A DNA stretch of 64,000 nucleotides, taken from NCBI RefSeq assembly GCF_020740795.1, contig NC_067282.1, positions 126,289,132 to 126,353,131 on the forward strand, written 5' to 3'. This DNA is from Apus apus (lineage: Eukaryota; Chordata; Aves; Apodiformes; Apodidae). Shown piece after piece: positions 52,606 to 64,000 of the stretch (positions within the stretch are counted from its first letter, which is position 1; every line of letters starts with the position of its first letter). The notes beneath the pieces are model-generated. The model saw only the letters and a program-made list of their open reading frames with translations, was not told the DNA's origin and ran no database searches. Both the position numbers and the translations under genes were made by a program.

Positions 52606-53940
52606 TCAGTAAATAAAATTATTTCTTCTGCTGCGTACTGTAGGGGCAGAGACAGGGTGTCCCTTAAGCTGTCATTGCTGAGAAACAACTCAAAGCAAGG
52701 ATTTTGGTTTGTAGACACAGCTCCCAACCTGCAACTCTGGTTTTCTACCTCTTTGCAAAAGGCTAGTTTTGGTGAAGTCTGAAAGGAATCTGAAAGTCCC
52801 CCGCAGGGAGGCCTCGGCCCTACAATGGGCAGCACGATGGCTTCAAGTCCACGGGGGAAATTCCCTTTCTGTGTGTGCTATAGCGGGGCTGATGGCAACA
52901 AGCAAGCGACTTGCCAGAAACACACAGCCCGAGGCTGGGAGGGGAGCTGGGGCGGCAGGAGCCCTGCCCGGCCCGCACTGCTTGCTGTGGGGTGAAACGC
53001 GGGCTCTGACGCTATATTTAATCCCTCTAGCCCCATTATAGTCACTTTCCCTCGCGTTCCTAATTGTCTCCAGGTCTGGATTCTGGCTGTATTCTAACTG
53101 AGAAAAGAAATAATCGTTAATTAGAAGGTGATCAAAGGTGGGACCCCTCCAGGTGAGCAGCCTTGGGCTCAGGTCACCAGCTGAGGGTCGTTTCTCATCA
53201 TGATTCAAGAGAGATGGAGGAGATATATGGAAGTCAAGGGAAGCTCACCTTTGTAATTTCTGAAAGATTTTTAACAGTGCAACAGGTTAGTAGCTACTCC
53301 CCTGCCTTTGTCTTGTTTCCTTTCAGTGGGAGAGGTGGGGAATTTGCTTGATGTTTCACATGCCCTCCTTTGTATTTTCTCCAGGTGATTTTCCAGGTTT
53401 TGTAACTCCGGGGCTGTAAGATCTTCCAAATTAAACTTTTAATTTGCCCAAAGGAAACAGTAATTGTTGTGGGAAGGGGGAGAAGTAGTTTATCTTCTGC
53501 AAGCAGAGTGCAGACTCTAGCTTCAAATCCTTAAGTTCTATAAGGTTCTTTTAAAGATGCAATGCTCTTGACTGGGTAATTTCCACCTCTCCCTGGTGTG
53601 TAACGAATATAAACTTTTTTTAAGCTACCGCCTCTTTCAAAAGAATGAAAAGTGTCAAACGGCTGAGGAGAGAACCTTGTAAAAGGCCAAGTGCCGTTTC
53701 CCTGTGCCCCTGCAAAACAGGCCTGCCTGTCTCAGTCCTGGGCGAGTGACTGGAGAAGCAGCTCGTCTTTCTTTGAGCCCTCTTCCCCTTCATACAGACA
53801 CTGCTCTGAAAAGCTGCTTCCCCCCCCCAGTCTATATTCACTTGCGGGGAGATGGAGGCCTTATCTGTTTGCAGTGATGCCTGTGATCTGCAATGCAGAC
53901 ACGCAGTGTCCGTATGCCCCGGGGCAGGCTCTGGGTTCCC
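52606..53940. other. Unique upstream flank of NANOG
   Basis: No gene or repeat recognised. GC content rises towards the right. Confidence 0.45.
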
Positions 53941-54388
53941 CTCCATTCTTTGCATTTGGGTGGGGACGGCTGAGGGGGCGGAGGTGGAGAGAGAGTGTTA
54001 AATGTGGGGGCAGGGGGTGTCTGCCAACCCTGTCCAACTCGCTGGGCGATTCTGCTCAGGCCTTCTGGCCCCGGGGGGAGCCTTCCTCTCTCAGCAGGCA
54101 GGGTTGTGCTGGCAGCGACGGCCTGACCCCCACCGTGGCACCCAGGAGCCAAACTGGGAAGCGAGACCTGCTGTCCCAGCCCTCCCCCACACCGTGAATA
54201 TCAACGAAGCCCCTCCCCTCCAATCAACTGACTTTTACCATGACAATGGTCGTGACAATCCTTTCTAGCCAAGGCCAGGCTGGGGAGGACATAAAGCATC
54301 CCCCCACCTCCGCCTAATGGGGTACCTGCCTGGGGGCTGCCTGCAGACAGCTCGCCGCTTGCTCGGGGCTGGGAGGCCAGGCTCGGCC
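53941..54388 (+). promoter_or_regulatory. NANOG proximal promoter and 5' UTR
   Basis: GC-rich. Holds an octamer-like CTTTGCATTT at 53948-53957, two SOX-type ACAAT words (ACAATGG at 54243 and ACAATCC at 54255) and a CATAAAG TATA-like box at 54290-54296, about 95 bp before the ATG. In mammals NANOG is driven by a joined OCT4-SOX2 element; here the OCT-like and SOX-like words are about 290 bp apart, so the same arrangement is not seen. Confidence 0.45.
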
Positions 54389-56983
54389 ATGAGTGCCCAC
54401 CTGGCTATGCCCTACCTGCGCTACCCCGGCACGGTCAGGTATGGGGACTACTACTGGCTCTCTCCAGGGAGCATGGACAGCGTGCCCGTGGAGGAGGCTC
54501 CGCCACCGGACCCCCTTCCCTTCCCCGCGGCGGAGGAGATGCCCAGCCAGCCAGGTAGGCGCCCCGGCCCACGGACCCGGCGGGAGCCATGGGGCTGCCC
54601 TCGGCTTGGGGGTGGCCGTGTCCCTTATGCCTCTCCTGCCCCCGGGGGTGGGGGGCGATGCCGGTGCTGCCCGTGGCTCCCGTCCCGGCCATGGTGGCGG
54701 TGGTCGAGCTCGGCCGCTGCTCCGCTGGAAGCCGTGGCGGGAGTGCCCGCGGCCCCCGAGACCGGGTGGGACAGGGCAGAGGTGGGAGCGAATCGAGGTG
54801 TATGGGCCTCTGGCCCGAGGGCGGCCGTGCCGGCACTCGGCACCTCCCTGCCCTGCCTGCGGCTGCGGGACCCCTGCAAGTCCCCAGAACTTCGCCCGAG
54901 AAGCTGGACTTCGAAGTCTTTAAATGTTACCCTGATGTCCCTGCTCATCCGTTACCTTTCTTCTCCTCAGATGTCTCTCCAGCTTCCTCTAGCTCTGGGA
55001 CGCTCATCCAGTACACCCCAGACTCTGCCACTAGCCCCACCACAGAACGCCCTTCTCCCCATCCCTCTTTCCAGAAGGCTAAGGAGGAAGGTGAGGGTGT
55101 GGTGAAGAAGGCCAAGAGCCGCACAGCCTTTTCCCAGGAGCAACTGCAAGTCCTGCACCAGCGGTTCCAGAACCAGAAGTACCTTAGCCCCCAGCAGATC
55201 CGGGAGCTGGCTGCTGCCCTGGGGCTTACCTACAAGCAGGTGAGCGTTTTGCTCTGAGCAGTTAAATCACATCCCTAGTGTGATTTTGCCAGCAGATTTG
55301 TGTGTGGTTTTTTTCTCTTTTCTTAGACTCCAGAGATGGGTTGGTTTCATGATCTTGTCTATGCCATTGCATATGTGAGAGAGCAGAGGGTGTGAAAACT
55401 TATGACTCAGTCTTCCTCTTGTGTTTGGTTCCAGCACTATCCACCCACTCCTTGCAGGTGTTCAAAAATGCATAGAAAGCAGGGCTCTATAGAGTCAGGG
55501 TACTATTTGTGGACATGCAGCGTTTCTGATTAATATGAGAAGCCAGATATTGGTGCTGCCAAGCAAGTTGCCTTTCTTAGTCAGAGTGGCACCTGGGTTT
55601 GTCCTTAGAGAGAGGGACATTGCCCCACTCATCTGTGACTGAGGGAATGGCTCACTCTCGAGTCAGCACTGATCTTGGTGCAGCAGTGAGATGCTGCTGC
55701 TCACGTACAAGCTGCTTTTCTGCAGTTGTCCTAACCTGTTTTTCAGGCAGGGTCATGAAACATCTCCTGGTGATCTCTGAGAAGTAGGAGTGTTAGTCTT
55801 CATGTCTCAGCTCTGTGATTCTATGGCTACTTGGGTCCACTGCATATTGCTAGCTGCTCAAATTATGTACAGTATCAGGAGTCAAGCAGAAACTGCATTG
55901 TACTAGAAGGTGTAACACCTTTAGGATGTGCAGTAAGCTCTGAGGTGAATTTCTAATGTCCTTTGTCTTTCCCTATCACTTCTAGGTGAAAACATGGTTT
56001 CAGAACCAACGGATGAAATTTAAACGCTGCCAGAAGGAGAGCCAGTGGGTGGAAAAAGGCGTGTATCTACCACAGGTGAGAGAATTCCCCCTTTCCTCTC
56101 ACTACCAGTGATGGTTCTTCCAGTCTGTGGGGAGAAAATGCATCATGCCCAATCTGCTAACTCAAACAATGCAAGAACTTTGTTACTAAGTCTGTTGTGT
56201 TTCTTGCAATAGGGCTTACAGTACCATCCATTTTAAGCCTGTCCTGGCAATTAAAATAGCTTTGTTTCCGGGTCTTGGGTCTCACAGCTGGGACTAGACA
56301 GAAAACAAAATAGCCGAAGAAGGTCAGCAAGGCTAATCATGCTGGGTTTTTTTTCCCAGCTTGGTGCTCTCAGACTTACTGAGCTGGGTATTTCTAATTT
56401 AAGATCTTTTAATCTCTGCTGTTATGAGTCTATAGTGAGGACAATAAGTATGAAAATTGCTTGGCTTAGGGAAAGGGGTGGAGGAGACAAGGTAACCAAT
56501 CCAAAAGAATGGATGCAGTTCATATGGTGCTCTGCATTACTTAACAGCCTTCTCCCTCTCTCCTAGAATGGGTTCCACCAGGCTGCATACTTGGATATAA
56601 CCCCCACGTTCCACCAGGGTTTCCCTGTTGGTGCCAGCAGAAACCTTCAGGCTGTGACCAACATGCACCAGGCTTATGGTGGTGGCCAGACTTACGGAAA
56701 TGGACAGAGCCTGTACTCGTTTGTGGCTGTGGAGGATGAGGGGCTCTTTGGAAAAGGTGGGACAAGCTGCAATACCCAGCAAGCCATGGGTTTATTAAGC
56801 CAGCAGATGAACTTCTATCATGGCTACCCTGCCGATATGGATTATGTCAACCTGGAGTCAGAAGACACCTATGGCTTCCAGAGCACCTCTAGCAGCATGA
56901 CACTGTTCTCGAGCTCTCCTGTACGACATCAGTACCAGGCCCCTTGGCATCCCTTGGGGACCCAGAGTGGCTATGAGTCTTAG
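54389..56983 (+). CDS. NANOG: NANOG homeobox transcription factor, four exons, complete
   Basis: Nuclear homeodomain factor for pluripotency and germ-line identity. Exons 54389-54554, 54971-55239, 55986-56075 and 56567-56983; introns GT/AG, phases 1, 0 and 0; total 942 nt, 313 aa, close to chicken NANOG (about 309). Starts MSAHLAMPYLRYPG. The homeodomain (about residues 97-156) runs from KAKSRTAFSQEQLQVLHQRF across the exon 2/3 border to KTWFQNQRMKFKRCQ, including the NANOG-type helix 3. The C-terminus is rich in Q, G, Y and S and ends GTQSGYES; the mammalian tryptophan repeat is absent, as known for birds. An in-frame ATG at 54317 would add 24 residues, but the SAHLAMP start is preferred. 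Intact, no lesions seen. Confidence 0.96.
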
Positions 56984-58720
56984 GTCCAAGTATTTTTTTA
57001 CTCCTCCCATTTTTTCTTACTGGGTTTCTAGGGTCTTGACTCAGGGATCCAGTTTCTACTCTCTTCTCTTGTCCCCTCCTCCCCTACTTCTGTTTTAACC
57101 ATTGGTGAGGCTCAGCACCTCACTGCCTTGGGCTAGTTTTCTGTTTAAAGACACCTATCTGCTCATAGCTAACCCTTGACAAGGATGTTTTGCATGTGGA
57201 TAGATGAAACATCATTCACAGAGGAGAATATGCAATTTCACAGTCACGAGCAGCAAAGGTGATAAAAGTCTGCTTTTGCTGTCCCAAGTCTTGACTTCCT
57301 CTTCTGCCTCTCTGATCCTTGCCCTGTGTGCCTTTCAGCAGAGTTTTGCTGGAAAACTGCTGTACTTCAGCAGGTTTATGCTAGAAATAGTCTGATCTAG
57401 CTGAGAATCTTTCCTGCTGGCTTTGCTCTTTTTCTTGCTACCTCAGTTGTCTGATCCTCTCCTCACTCAGGGAAAAGCTGAATGAGATCGTCTGATCTTG
57501 ATTTACTTGATCCAGTTAGTTTAGCAACTCCTCCTGCAGGGGTCAGCACCTACCTACCCCTTGCCTGCTGCCCTCCTGTTGTCCACAGGGCAGTTGAGAG
57601 GAAAGGAAATGGAGTAGTGTTATCCATATCTCACGTGGAAACTAACTCTGGTTTCCAAAGCTGCTAACTTATTCAGGTTGGTGTCTCTGGGACTGTGTCC
57701 CCACCCAGTTTAGATTTTTGTCTTTCTACATCTCTCTGCTGAGAGACTGTTGCCTTGTCCCGACCTGCAGATCAGAGCAAAGGGTAGCCAAAAGTGCAGT
57801 TGGTTTAAGTGAGGAGCAGCTGTGTGTAGTAGTCTTTGGAGTGGTGCTTATCTGTACCTGGTGGTCCCCTAGCACTTCACAAGCATAGCACCACTACAGT
57901 GCAGGTTTCTCTGGGGCAGAGGTGGGCAGCTAGGTATAGGACTTTGTTATTTTAAAGGTGATGGTTAATGTCACCCATCCTGAAACCTAGATGTTGGAGG
58001 AGGGGATCCTTTTGGGTCCCCTGTGAAGCTGTCATCCAAAGGGCTGGAGCAGGATGGTTCCCTGTTCTCTTGTCTAATTCCAGTTTAAAGAGTTTAAACC
58101 AGTAGGATTTTTGTCCCTTCCCCAAGGCTTGGTTAGATCTCTTCTGTATTCTGTTAAAAAGGGCACTGGCAGCTTCGTGTGATGTAAGAACCCAAGCTCT
58201 GGGGGAGGCGAAAAGCTAAGAGAAACCTAGCTAGACAAAATGAGGAAAATGCCAATTAAAGTTTGTGGTTTCTTTTTAAAAAAAAACAAACAAAAAACAA
58301 ACAAAACATGACTCATCCCTTCTAGTATGAAGAAAGTGGAAGCTGGCTCCAATCTATGCAAAACTGACTTTTTTACAAAACATGGAATTAGAGTCCAGTC
58401 AGCCACTACCTCAGAATACAAAATGGCGTAAGCTGACAAGAAGAAATAAGATGGTAAACACATACTTCTGTGCTAGGAGTATTTTTGTTGTTAGCACACA
58501 ATTTTTACTGTAACTCTGTCTTCAGATGTCTGCATGAGGTCTGTATGTTATAGTTAAACATTCACTGCAAAGGAGGCAAATGCTTCTTGTTCCAGAGTAT
58601 TTTTCTTGCAGTGGTCTTAAAGCATGTTTTTTGTGCATGTTGTCTTTTATTACTGTGTTTCTGCTTAATGTTCTTGAATTTGTTTGAATTAAAAATAAAT
58701 CACTTTATTTTAATGTTGAA
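56984..58720 (+). other. NANOG: NANOG 3' UTR
   Basis: From TAG at 56981-56983 to AATAAA at 58694-58699, about 1.7 kb. No other gene is seen within it. Confidence 0.65.
58694..58699 (+). terminator. NANOG poly(A) signal
   Basis: AATAAA in gaattaaaaataaatcactt, followed by a T/GT-rich stretch. Confidence 0.6.
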
Positions 58721-59089
58721 ACTATGTCACCAGCTTGCATTGTAGCAGCCTGCTGCAAGAATGGTTGTATGTACATAGGTTAGACCAGCACTGCTGAGGA
58801 AAGGAGGGAAAAAGTAACCCTCCTGCATTTCTTCCAGAAGTAGGGTCATGCAAGTGGGTGGATAGTAAAAGGATTAGGTCAGAGAAGCCCATCAACCTTT
58901 TTTAGTGCAGGTGTGTTGCCTAGTGCAAGTACAGACTCTGGGGGTAGGGAGGCGGACTGATAGCTGCTGGGTTGTAGTAAACCTGCAGCCCTGGAACATG
59001 CTTCTGATAGTCCTTAAACTGCAAATGCTTCAAAATATCTAGGTATGAGGGATACCCAGTTCATATAAGAGTAAAATAGTGTCTTTTTG

Positions 59090-59180
59090 AGAACCTGCTC
59101 TAGTGGGAGTTGTCCCTACCCATGCTGGGTGGTTGGAACTAATGATACTCAACCTAAATTATTTTATGATTGTATGGCTG
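59090..59180 (+). repeat. Short CR1 3' tail fragment
   Basis: CTGCTCTAGTGGGAGTTGTC, then TGGGTGGTTGGAACTAATGA and ttattttatgattgtatgg, a diverged CR1 3' end. Confidence 0.7.
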
Positions 59181-62100
59181 CCTGCTGCTGCTCCAGAAGG
59201 TCCCTGTTAAGAGGTCTGGAAGTCCTTCCACACTGAGGCTACAGCTCTCTTGGGCTTCTTGTGCTAACTTCAAATGGCAGCAGAAGTTTTTGTGTAAGTA
59301 ACTGAATCCTGCCCCCAGCATTGAAACAAATTTTCTACTTTCCTTGTTTTGCCCTAAAACTGCATTTATCTCCTCTTACAGGTCGGGGCAACATATAAAA
59401 AGTACTGAAACGTGATACACTCACGTTGGGACTGAAGCTGTCCCATCAGTGCATCAGCAGCCACCAGTTTAGAGATTCCCACTGAGCAGTTAGCTGAACT
59501 GACAGCTGATTGCTCAGGCTGCCACAGGTTCTTTGCTAAACAGAACCTGCCTGTGTGGGTGTCAAATCATGTCCACTTTCCTTTTGCAATACTGCAATGC
59601 TCTGCTGCCTAGGGAGAGGTGGAATATGTGCAGGAGTGAGACGGAGTGAATGTTTGAGCCTGTAGAGGGGCAAGAACGGCTGAGGTATCCATGTGTAAAC
59701 TGCCAGACTTCAGCAACAGAAAGATGTTAATCTGGCCTGGAAGAGAGGGAAATGCCAGGTTTACACAGTTTCCTAGATTACACAACAGATATCCTTTTCC
59801 CCTATCCTTACTTGAATCTTGTAACCTGACATCAGTTTGGATGATTTTTGGTCACTGTTTTAGCTTAACCAGTCCTAGATACTAAAGCCCTGCCTTTCTG
59901 CTTTAAAATTAGCAGCTTCCAGGGTTGGTTTTGTGTGTGTGTGTCTTGTCCTGTGTCTTGTGTGTGGGTTTTGTGGTTTTGTTTCCTTTAAGATGCAAAC
60001 TAAAGCTCTGGAGATACGAACAAGGTGCACGAGTCTTTGCAGAATGCTTGCAGAGCATGCTTGCTACTGATTATCTGTGCTGCTTGGGCATGTTTCTCTT
60101 CCATGTTTCAGTCACTGGCTAGAGTTCTGCTGTTAGATGTCCTGCCCAAACAGATGTTGCTGAAATAGCCCTGGGGCTGAGATGACTTGCTCTGCATGTT
60201 GTGGCTGTGTTACTGCATTTACTGTGGGAGTGATTCTGCTGGAAAGAGAAAAAAAAAGAAAAAGTGATCCTTCACAACTGTATCGTTCCCCTGGTTGCTC
60301 AGGCCAGGGTGCACATAGATTGGGCAAGCACACAGTTGCAGAGCTGGAGGGAACATGTGGAGTTTCTGTTGGAATTTTGGTGGGCGGGCTGGAAAGGACT
60401 TTTAGTAGATTAGGAAGGGTTTCTAGAAGCTGTAGAATGAAGTATATTTTTCCATAGTACTGGACATCTCATCCATTACCTTGAAAGGCCTGAGTCACCT
60501 CATCACGTGAAACAACTTCACAGTCAATTGCAGCCCTACCATCAAAACTGGTGGATCTGCAACTAATTCCTCTAGACTCAGTTTCAAAAGGATTTACATA
60601 GGTTCCTCAGGGGAAGTAAGTGCATGTCAGCAAAAGCCCTTTCTGCTGAGATACATTGCATCCTTGTTAGGACTGTTACTTCTTGTGACTGTGCTTGTAA
60701 CAGTGGTTGCTGCACACTGCAAACATGATTTACCTTGCCAGCAAATATTTTTAGGATCCAGCTGTGAAGTCATATGGAGCTCATGGGCATACACTGAACT
60801 TTCACAGTATCTCTACAATGTCAACACTCTAGATTGTCAACACTGCAGATGTAGCTCTAGTGTGCAGAGAATTCCATTGAAATGAAATCTAGTCCAAACG
60901 AGGTAAACCAGGCTTTATTGTCTAGTTTATTGGGTTCCAGCCTTTGCTGTCCCATAGGCAAAATCTTAAGCATGTAGTGGTGCAAGCATCCTTATTCCTT
61001 GCTCTCCATGTCAACGTGGCCTGCAGCAATATTTTACAAGCTCAATGTTTCTTCTGAGTGGTCTGCAAGCAAGGGCTCGCAGCCCCAGTTGTCCCTCCAG
61101 AGTAGATAAAAGGCATATTTGCTTTTCTAGGTTCTTCCCTACAGGCACACGTAAACATATTTAGTTATCTAACTGCAGTGCATGAATCAAATTCTGAGCT
61201 AACAGGCCTTGGTAAATTTTCAGTAAAGTATTTCCACACATCTCTTGCTTGGCGCATCAGCAGCAGTATCTTGGCTGATACTGAGCAGTAAAGAGGCATG
61301 AGAAACCCAAAATCATGGCTCTGGTCTTGGAAAAATAAAGTTTTTTCTTTCCTGTGAGAGCCTTGTTATCTTCCTGCTGGTTCAGAGTTTTGAGGAGCAC
61401 CCTCAGGTCATATCTGTGAATCTCTTTCATAACTAGGCTAGAATTAATTTCTCATGTTTAATGGAAGTCCACCTGCTCACAAACAGGATGTATCTCTGGC
61501 AACTGGGCTGTCTGAATCACTAATTCTTTTACAAATTGCAACATTGGAACTGCTGCCTTGGGTGAGCCTCAGGATCCCTCCCAAGTTATTGCTAGTACTA
61601 GGGAAAGACCAGAAGAGAAAGCAAGTCCCCAGTGTCTGTCTCAGGCTGGTGGTGGCTGAGGGACTGCCTGTAACATGAGCTGCATTCCTGCTGGTATTAC
61701 ATGTCATTGGGAATGCAGCAAACATCAATGAACTCCTTTCCTGGAAATTACTTGCTTGCCTGTTTGAATTGCTGCAGGCTGCTGATCTCCAGAACCATCT
61801 GTGAGGATAAGTTCTGTCTTTGAACGATGGCCTCTGAAAAATGTTATGGGTCTCTTGAGGAAACTGCAGGATTTGGTAGTGTTCCTCAGAACAGCTTAGA
61901 ATAGCAGGGAGATCATAACTCTTATGACCATCATCCTTTTAATAGCCAGTACCAGAGACTTCTCACCAAGATCCTGCCTGTCCTAAAGCATCTCTGAAGG
62001 ACTAGGCCATGACAGATGACTAATTTTTCAGAGAATTGTAAGTGAGAGGCAGTTGTAAGCTCAACCTTTCCACCTACAGCAACCTTTAATAGGGTGCTGT

Positions 62101-63079
62101 GGAAAGATTTTGGATGATATTCAGGTTAGTAGCAGCAATGTTGGCTCCAAAGGAGCTGAAAAAATCTCCTTCCACTTGTGAGAGCCCTGCTAATTGTTCC
62201 TATTGTAGTCCACCTTCAGATGTTAACCAGCACCTCTTCAGCAGAGCTAACTCAATCAATCCCCACCCCTCTGATGATGCAGTGGTTGCAAAAAGACCTT
62301 CCCCAGCTTAAGCACATGGTGTAGGACAGGTGTGTAGGGGGCTGTGCTTTAAAATGGATATCCAGAATTATATTACTTAGAATTTTGCCCTCCAAAAGGC
62401 CTAATTTTTCCCCAAATCGTGTTGACCGGACAATTTACAGTACATCTGTATAAACAGTGAAGCTGAACAAAGGGTCAAAGAGTTGCTGCATGAGGCTGTG
62501 AGAGTGGAAAATAAGAGCTGTGAGGCACAGGATCACAAACTATCTTTGCTAACAGAAGACTATGCCACTCCAGTCGCAGACATCAATCACCTTCATTTTC
62601 TGCTCATTTTTTTAACCATAACAGCTACTTCATTGCATCAAGATAAAGTGATTGTCATCATCAAAGAGTGACAAAAAACTGTGACTCAGGGAACTGAGGT
62701 GCTGTTGTTAAATATACTTTGATAGACACATGTGGTTTTACGTCCTTAGATGTTTATTTATACCACATTAAGTTTAGAAATGATGGTACCTCTATGTTTT
62801 AGCCAGTCCCAGCATTAAATATTGCTGGGTAGGGGAAAATATTCAGGTAGATGGTAGTTACTCACCTGGTCCTTTGACTCTTGATATGTGGCATTGCCAA
62901 GAGTTATGAAGCTGATCCACTAATAGCACAGAAAAACATCTTCATAATTTCAGAGTCAAATCAGTAATAACAATGGCATACAGTTGCTATGGCTATTTAA
63001 GTTCCATCTGGATTTCATATTGCAATGCTCTATTACAGTGGAAAAAAGATAGAGAAAAATACAGAATCTTGAAAAATAT
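59181..63079. other. Intergenic, nothing recognised
   Basis: About 3.9 kb between the two NANOG-related genes. No gene recognised on either strand. Confidence 0.45.
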
Positions 63080-63085
63080 TTTATT
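63080..63085 (-). terminator. Candidate poly(A) signal of the NANOG-like copy
   Basis: AATAAA on the minus strand, about 690 nt past the stop codon of the NANOG-like reading frame. Confidence 0.35.
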
Positions 63086-63773
63086 TGCCAAATTGAATGC
63101 ACCGTTAGGTTTCCTTGAGGGGAGACACAGAAAGATACAGATTAGAACAAAGGGCTTATTTATAATTTTGATGCTTATAAGCTTACCAGGCTTTGTGCAA
63201 GCTACTTGTGACATCTCCCTTCATCAGACACTTCATCAATTCTATACCTTGTGGCTGACCTACAGGTCTGGTGGTCTAACCATAACATGGATGCCTGGTG
63301 TCTCACAATAACTTCTCCAACTTTGGCAAAAGGTATGTGAACAGCACCTCTCCTCACAGCCCATGGCTTCATTATACAGAACTGTAAGTGATTTGTAGAA
63401 ATGAGATCCCCAAAGAAAGCTGCACCTCATCTGAGACAATTTACAATATCCCTTATCTAGAAAACCAAGGGGGTAATCTAGGTAGCCAGATTTTGGGTCT
63501 TGCTATAAGGGAACTTGGTTGTCTGTACCACTACAGAGAGGGATGTATGTGTGCACGTGTAAGGGCATACAAGTGAAGGGGTATATGTAGATGTATGGGC
63601 AAGTAGGTATTTCTATGTCTGTGTGTCTGTACATGCTTGCAGGCACATATTTGGATGCCAAAACAGGTTTTAGCTATGTGATGCCCCTGAGTTGAAGACC
63701 ACATGAATAACAAAGGGAGAGATGAAAACAGGATTTTATCCCCAGGTGCCCAAGTACCCCACATTCACAGTGC

Positions 63774-64000
63774 TTAGGAATGATAGAGCTGGTGACTAGA
63801 AGTGGTTGGGAAAGGAGCCCCCATGGTGGCTGAGTGGTGGAAGTCACAGCCATCACCTGTCTTTGTGCCTAGATATTCCATACTGCCAGGACAGCTGTGG
63901 TAAAAGTCTACTTTGTGTTGGGCAATGAAGCCCACTGTCTGCTGGACTCTGCAGGTGCCCCCACCTTTGCCAAAGACTCCTCCATCCTCACTGGTCACAA
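63774..64000 (-). CDS. NANOG-like second copy, C-terminal part, runs off window
   Basis: On the minus strand, the last 75 or so residues of a NANOG-like protein, open to the window edge. VTSEDGGVFGKGG aligns with VAVEDEGLFGKGG of NANOG exon 4; then QQTVGF with QQAMGL, DFYHSCPGSMEYL with NFYHGYPADMDYV, and PTTSSHQLYHS with SSSPVRHQYQ. It stops at TAA 63776-63774, about 12 residues before the NANOG end. Orientation is tail-to-tail with NANOG. The 5' exons, including any homeobox, lie outside the window, so gene versus pseudogene cannot be decided. No stop interrupts the visible part. A minus-strand AATAAA lies at 63085-63080. Confidence 0.8.
   Translation of the reverse strand, partial: VTSEDGGVFGKGGGTCRVQQTVGFIAQHKVDFYHSCPGSMEYLGTKTGDGCDFHHSATMGAPFPTTSSHQLYHS

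Noticed and set aside
26011-53940. Search by eye for GDF3 or DPPA3 coding blocks
   Set aside because: No TGF-beta cysteine-knot or DPPA3-like blocks were seen; absence by eye is not proof.
54435-54948. Minus-strand and alternative-frame reading through NANOG intron 1
   Set aside because: Intronic GC-rich shadow; the splice sites and homology fix the true NANOG exons.

Overview
The window is vertebrate nuclear DNA and almost certainly comes from a bird. Its genes are split by short introns with GT/AG borders. CR1 LINE fragments are abundant and end in the ATTCTATGATTCTATG type of tail seen in birds, and there are several compact solo LTRs. The gene content matches the amniote AICDA-APOBEC1-NANOG neighbourhood. 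The species cannot be named from sequence alone. Chicken is unlikely, because an APOBEC1-like gene is present here and chicken is generally reported to lack one.

Layout: (1) 464-5736, plus strand: AICDA (activation-induced cytidine deaminase), all five coding exons, 198 aa, with a 3' UTR running to about 7.55 kb that carries a perfect miR-155 8-mer match. (2) 8-21 kb: a CR1-rich stretch, including one CR1 split by a solo LTR. (3) 25821-19278, minus strand: a five-exon APOBEC1-like gene, found by joining a 22-nt, a 28-nt, a 389-nt and a 119-nt exon with matching phases to a final exon whose reading frame is problematic. (4) 26-38 kb: intergenic DNA with three LTRs and several CR1s. (5) 38068-38409, minus strand: a second, broken APOBEC1-like exon, interrupted by a CR1 that itself carries an alpharetrovirus-like solo LTR. 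(6) 40-53.6 kb: a gene-poor stretch with an orphan CpG island near 46 kb, one LTR, and no recognisable protein gene. (7) 54389-56983, plus strand: NANOG, four exons, 313 aa, with a GC-rich first exon and a 3' UTR ending near 58.7 kb. (8) 63774-64000, minus strand: the C-terminal part of a second NANOG-like gene in inverted (tail-to-tail) orientation, running off the right edge.

The two deaminases are paralogues with the same zinc-site architecture and the same intron phases after the catalytic exon, so AICDA, the APOBEC1-like gene and the dead copy look like products of local duplication. NANOG and its inverted partner are a second local duplication in the same 64 kb. GDF3 and DPPA3, which lie between APOBEC1 and NANOG in mammals, were not seen.

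The points most worth following up are the APOBEC1-like gene (TTPC in place of SPC at the zinc site, and a C-terminus whose frame depends on which of two donors four bases apart is used), the APOBEC1-like pseudogene, and the inverted NANOG-like copy.
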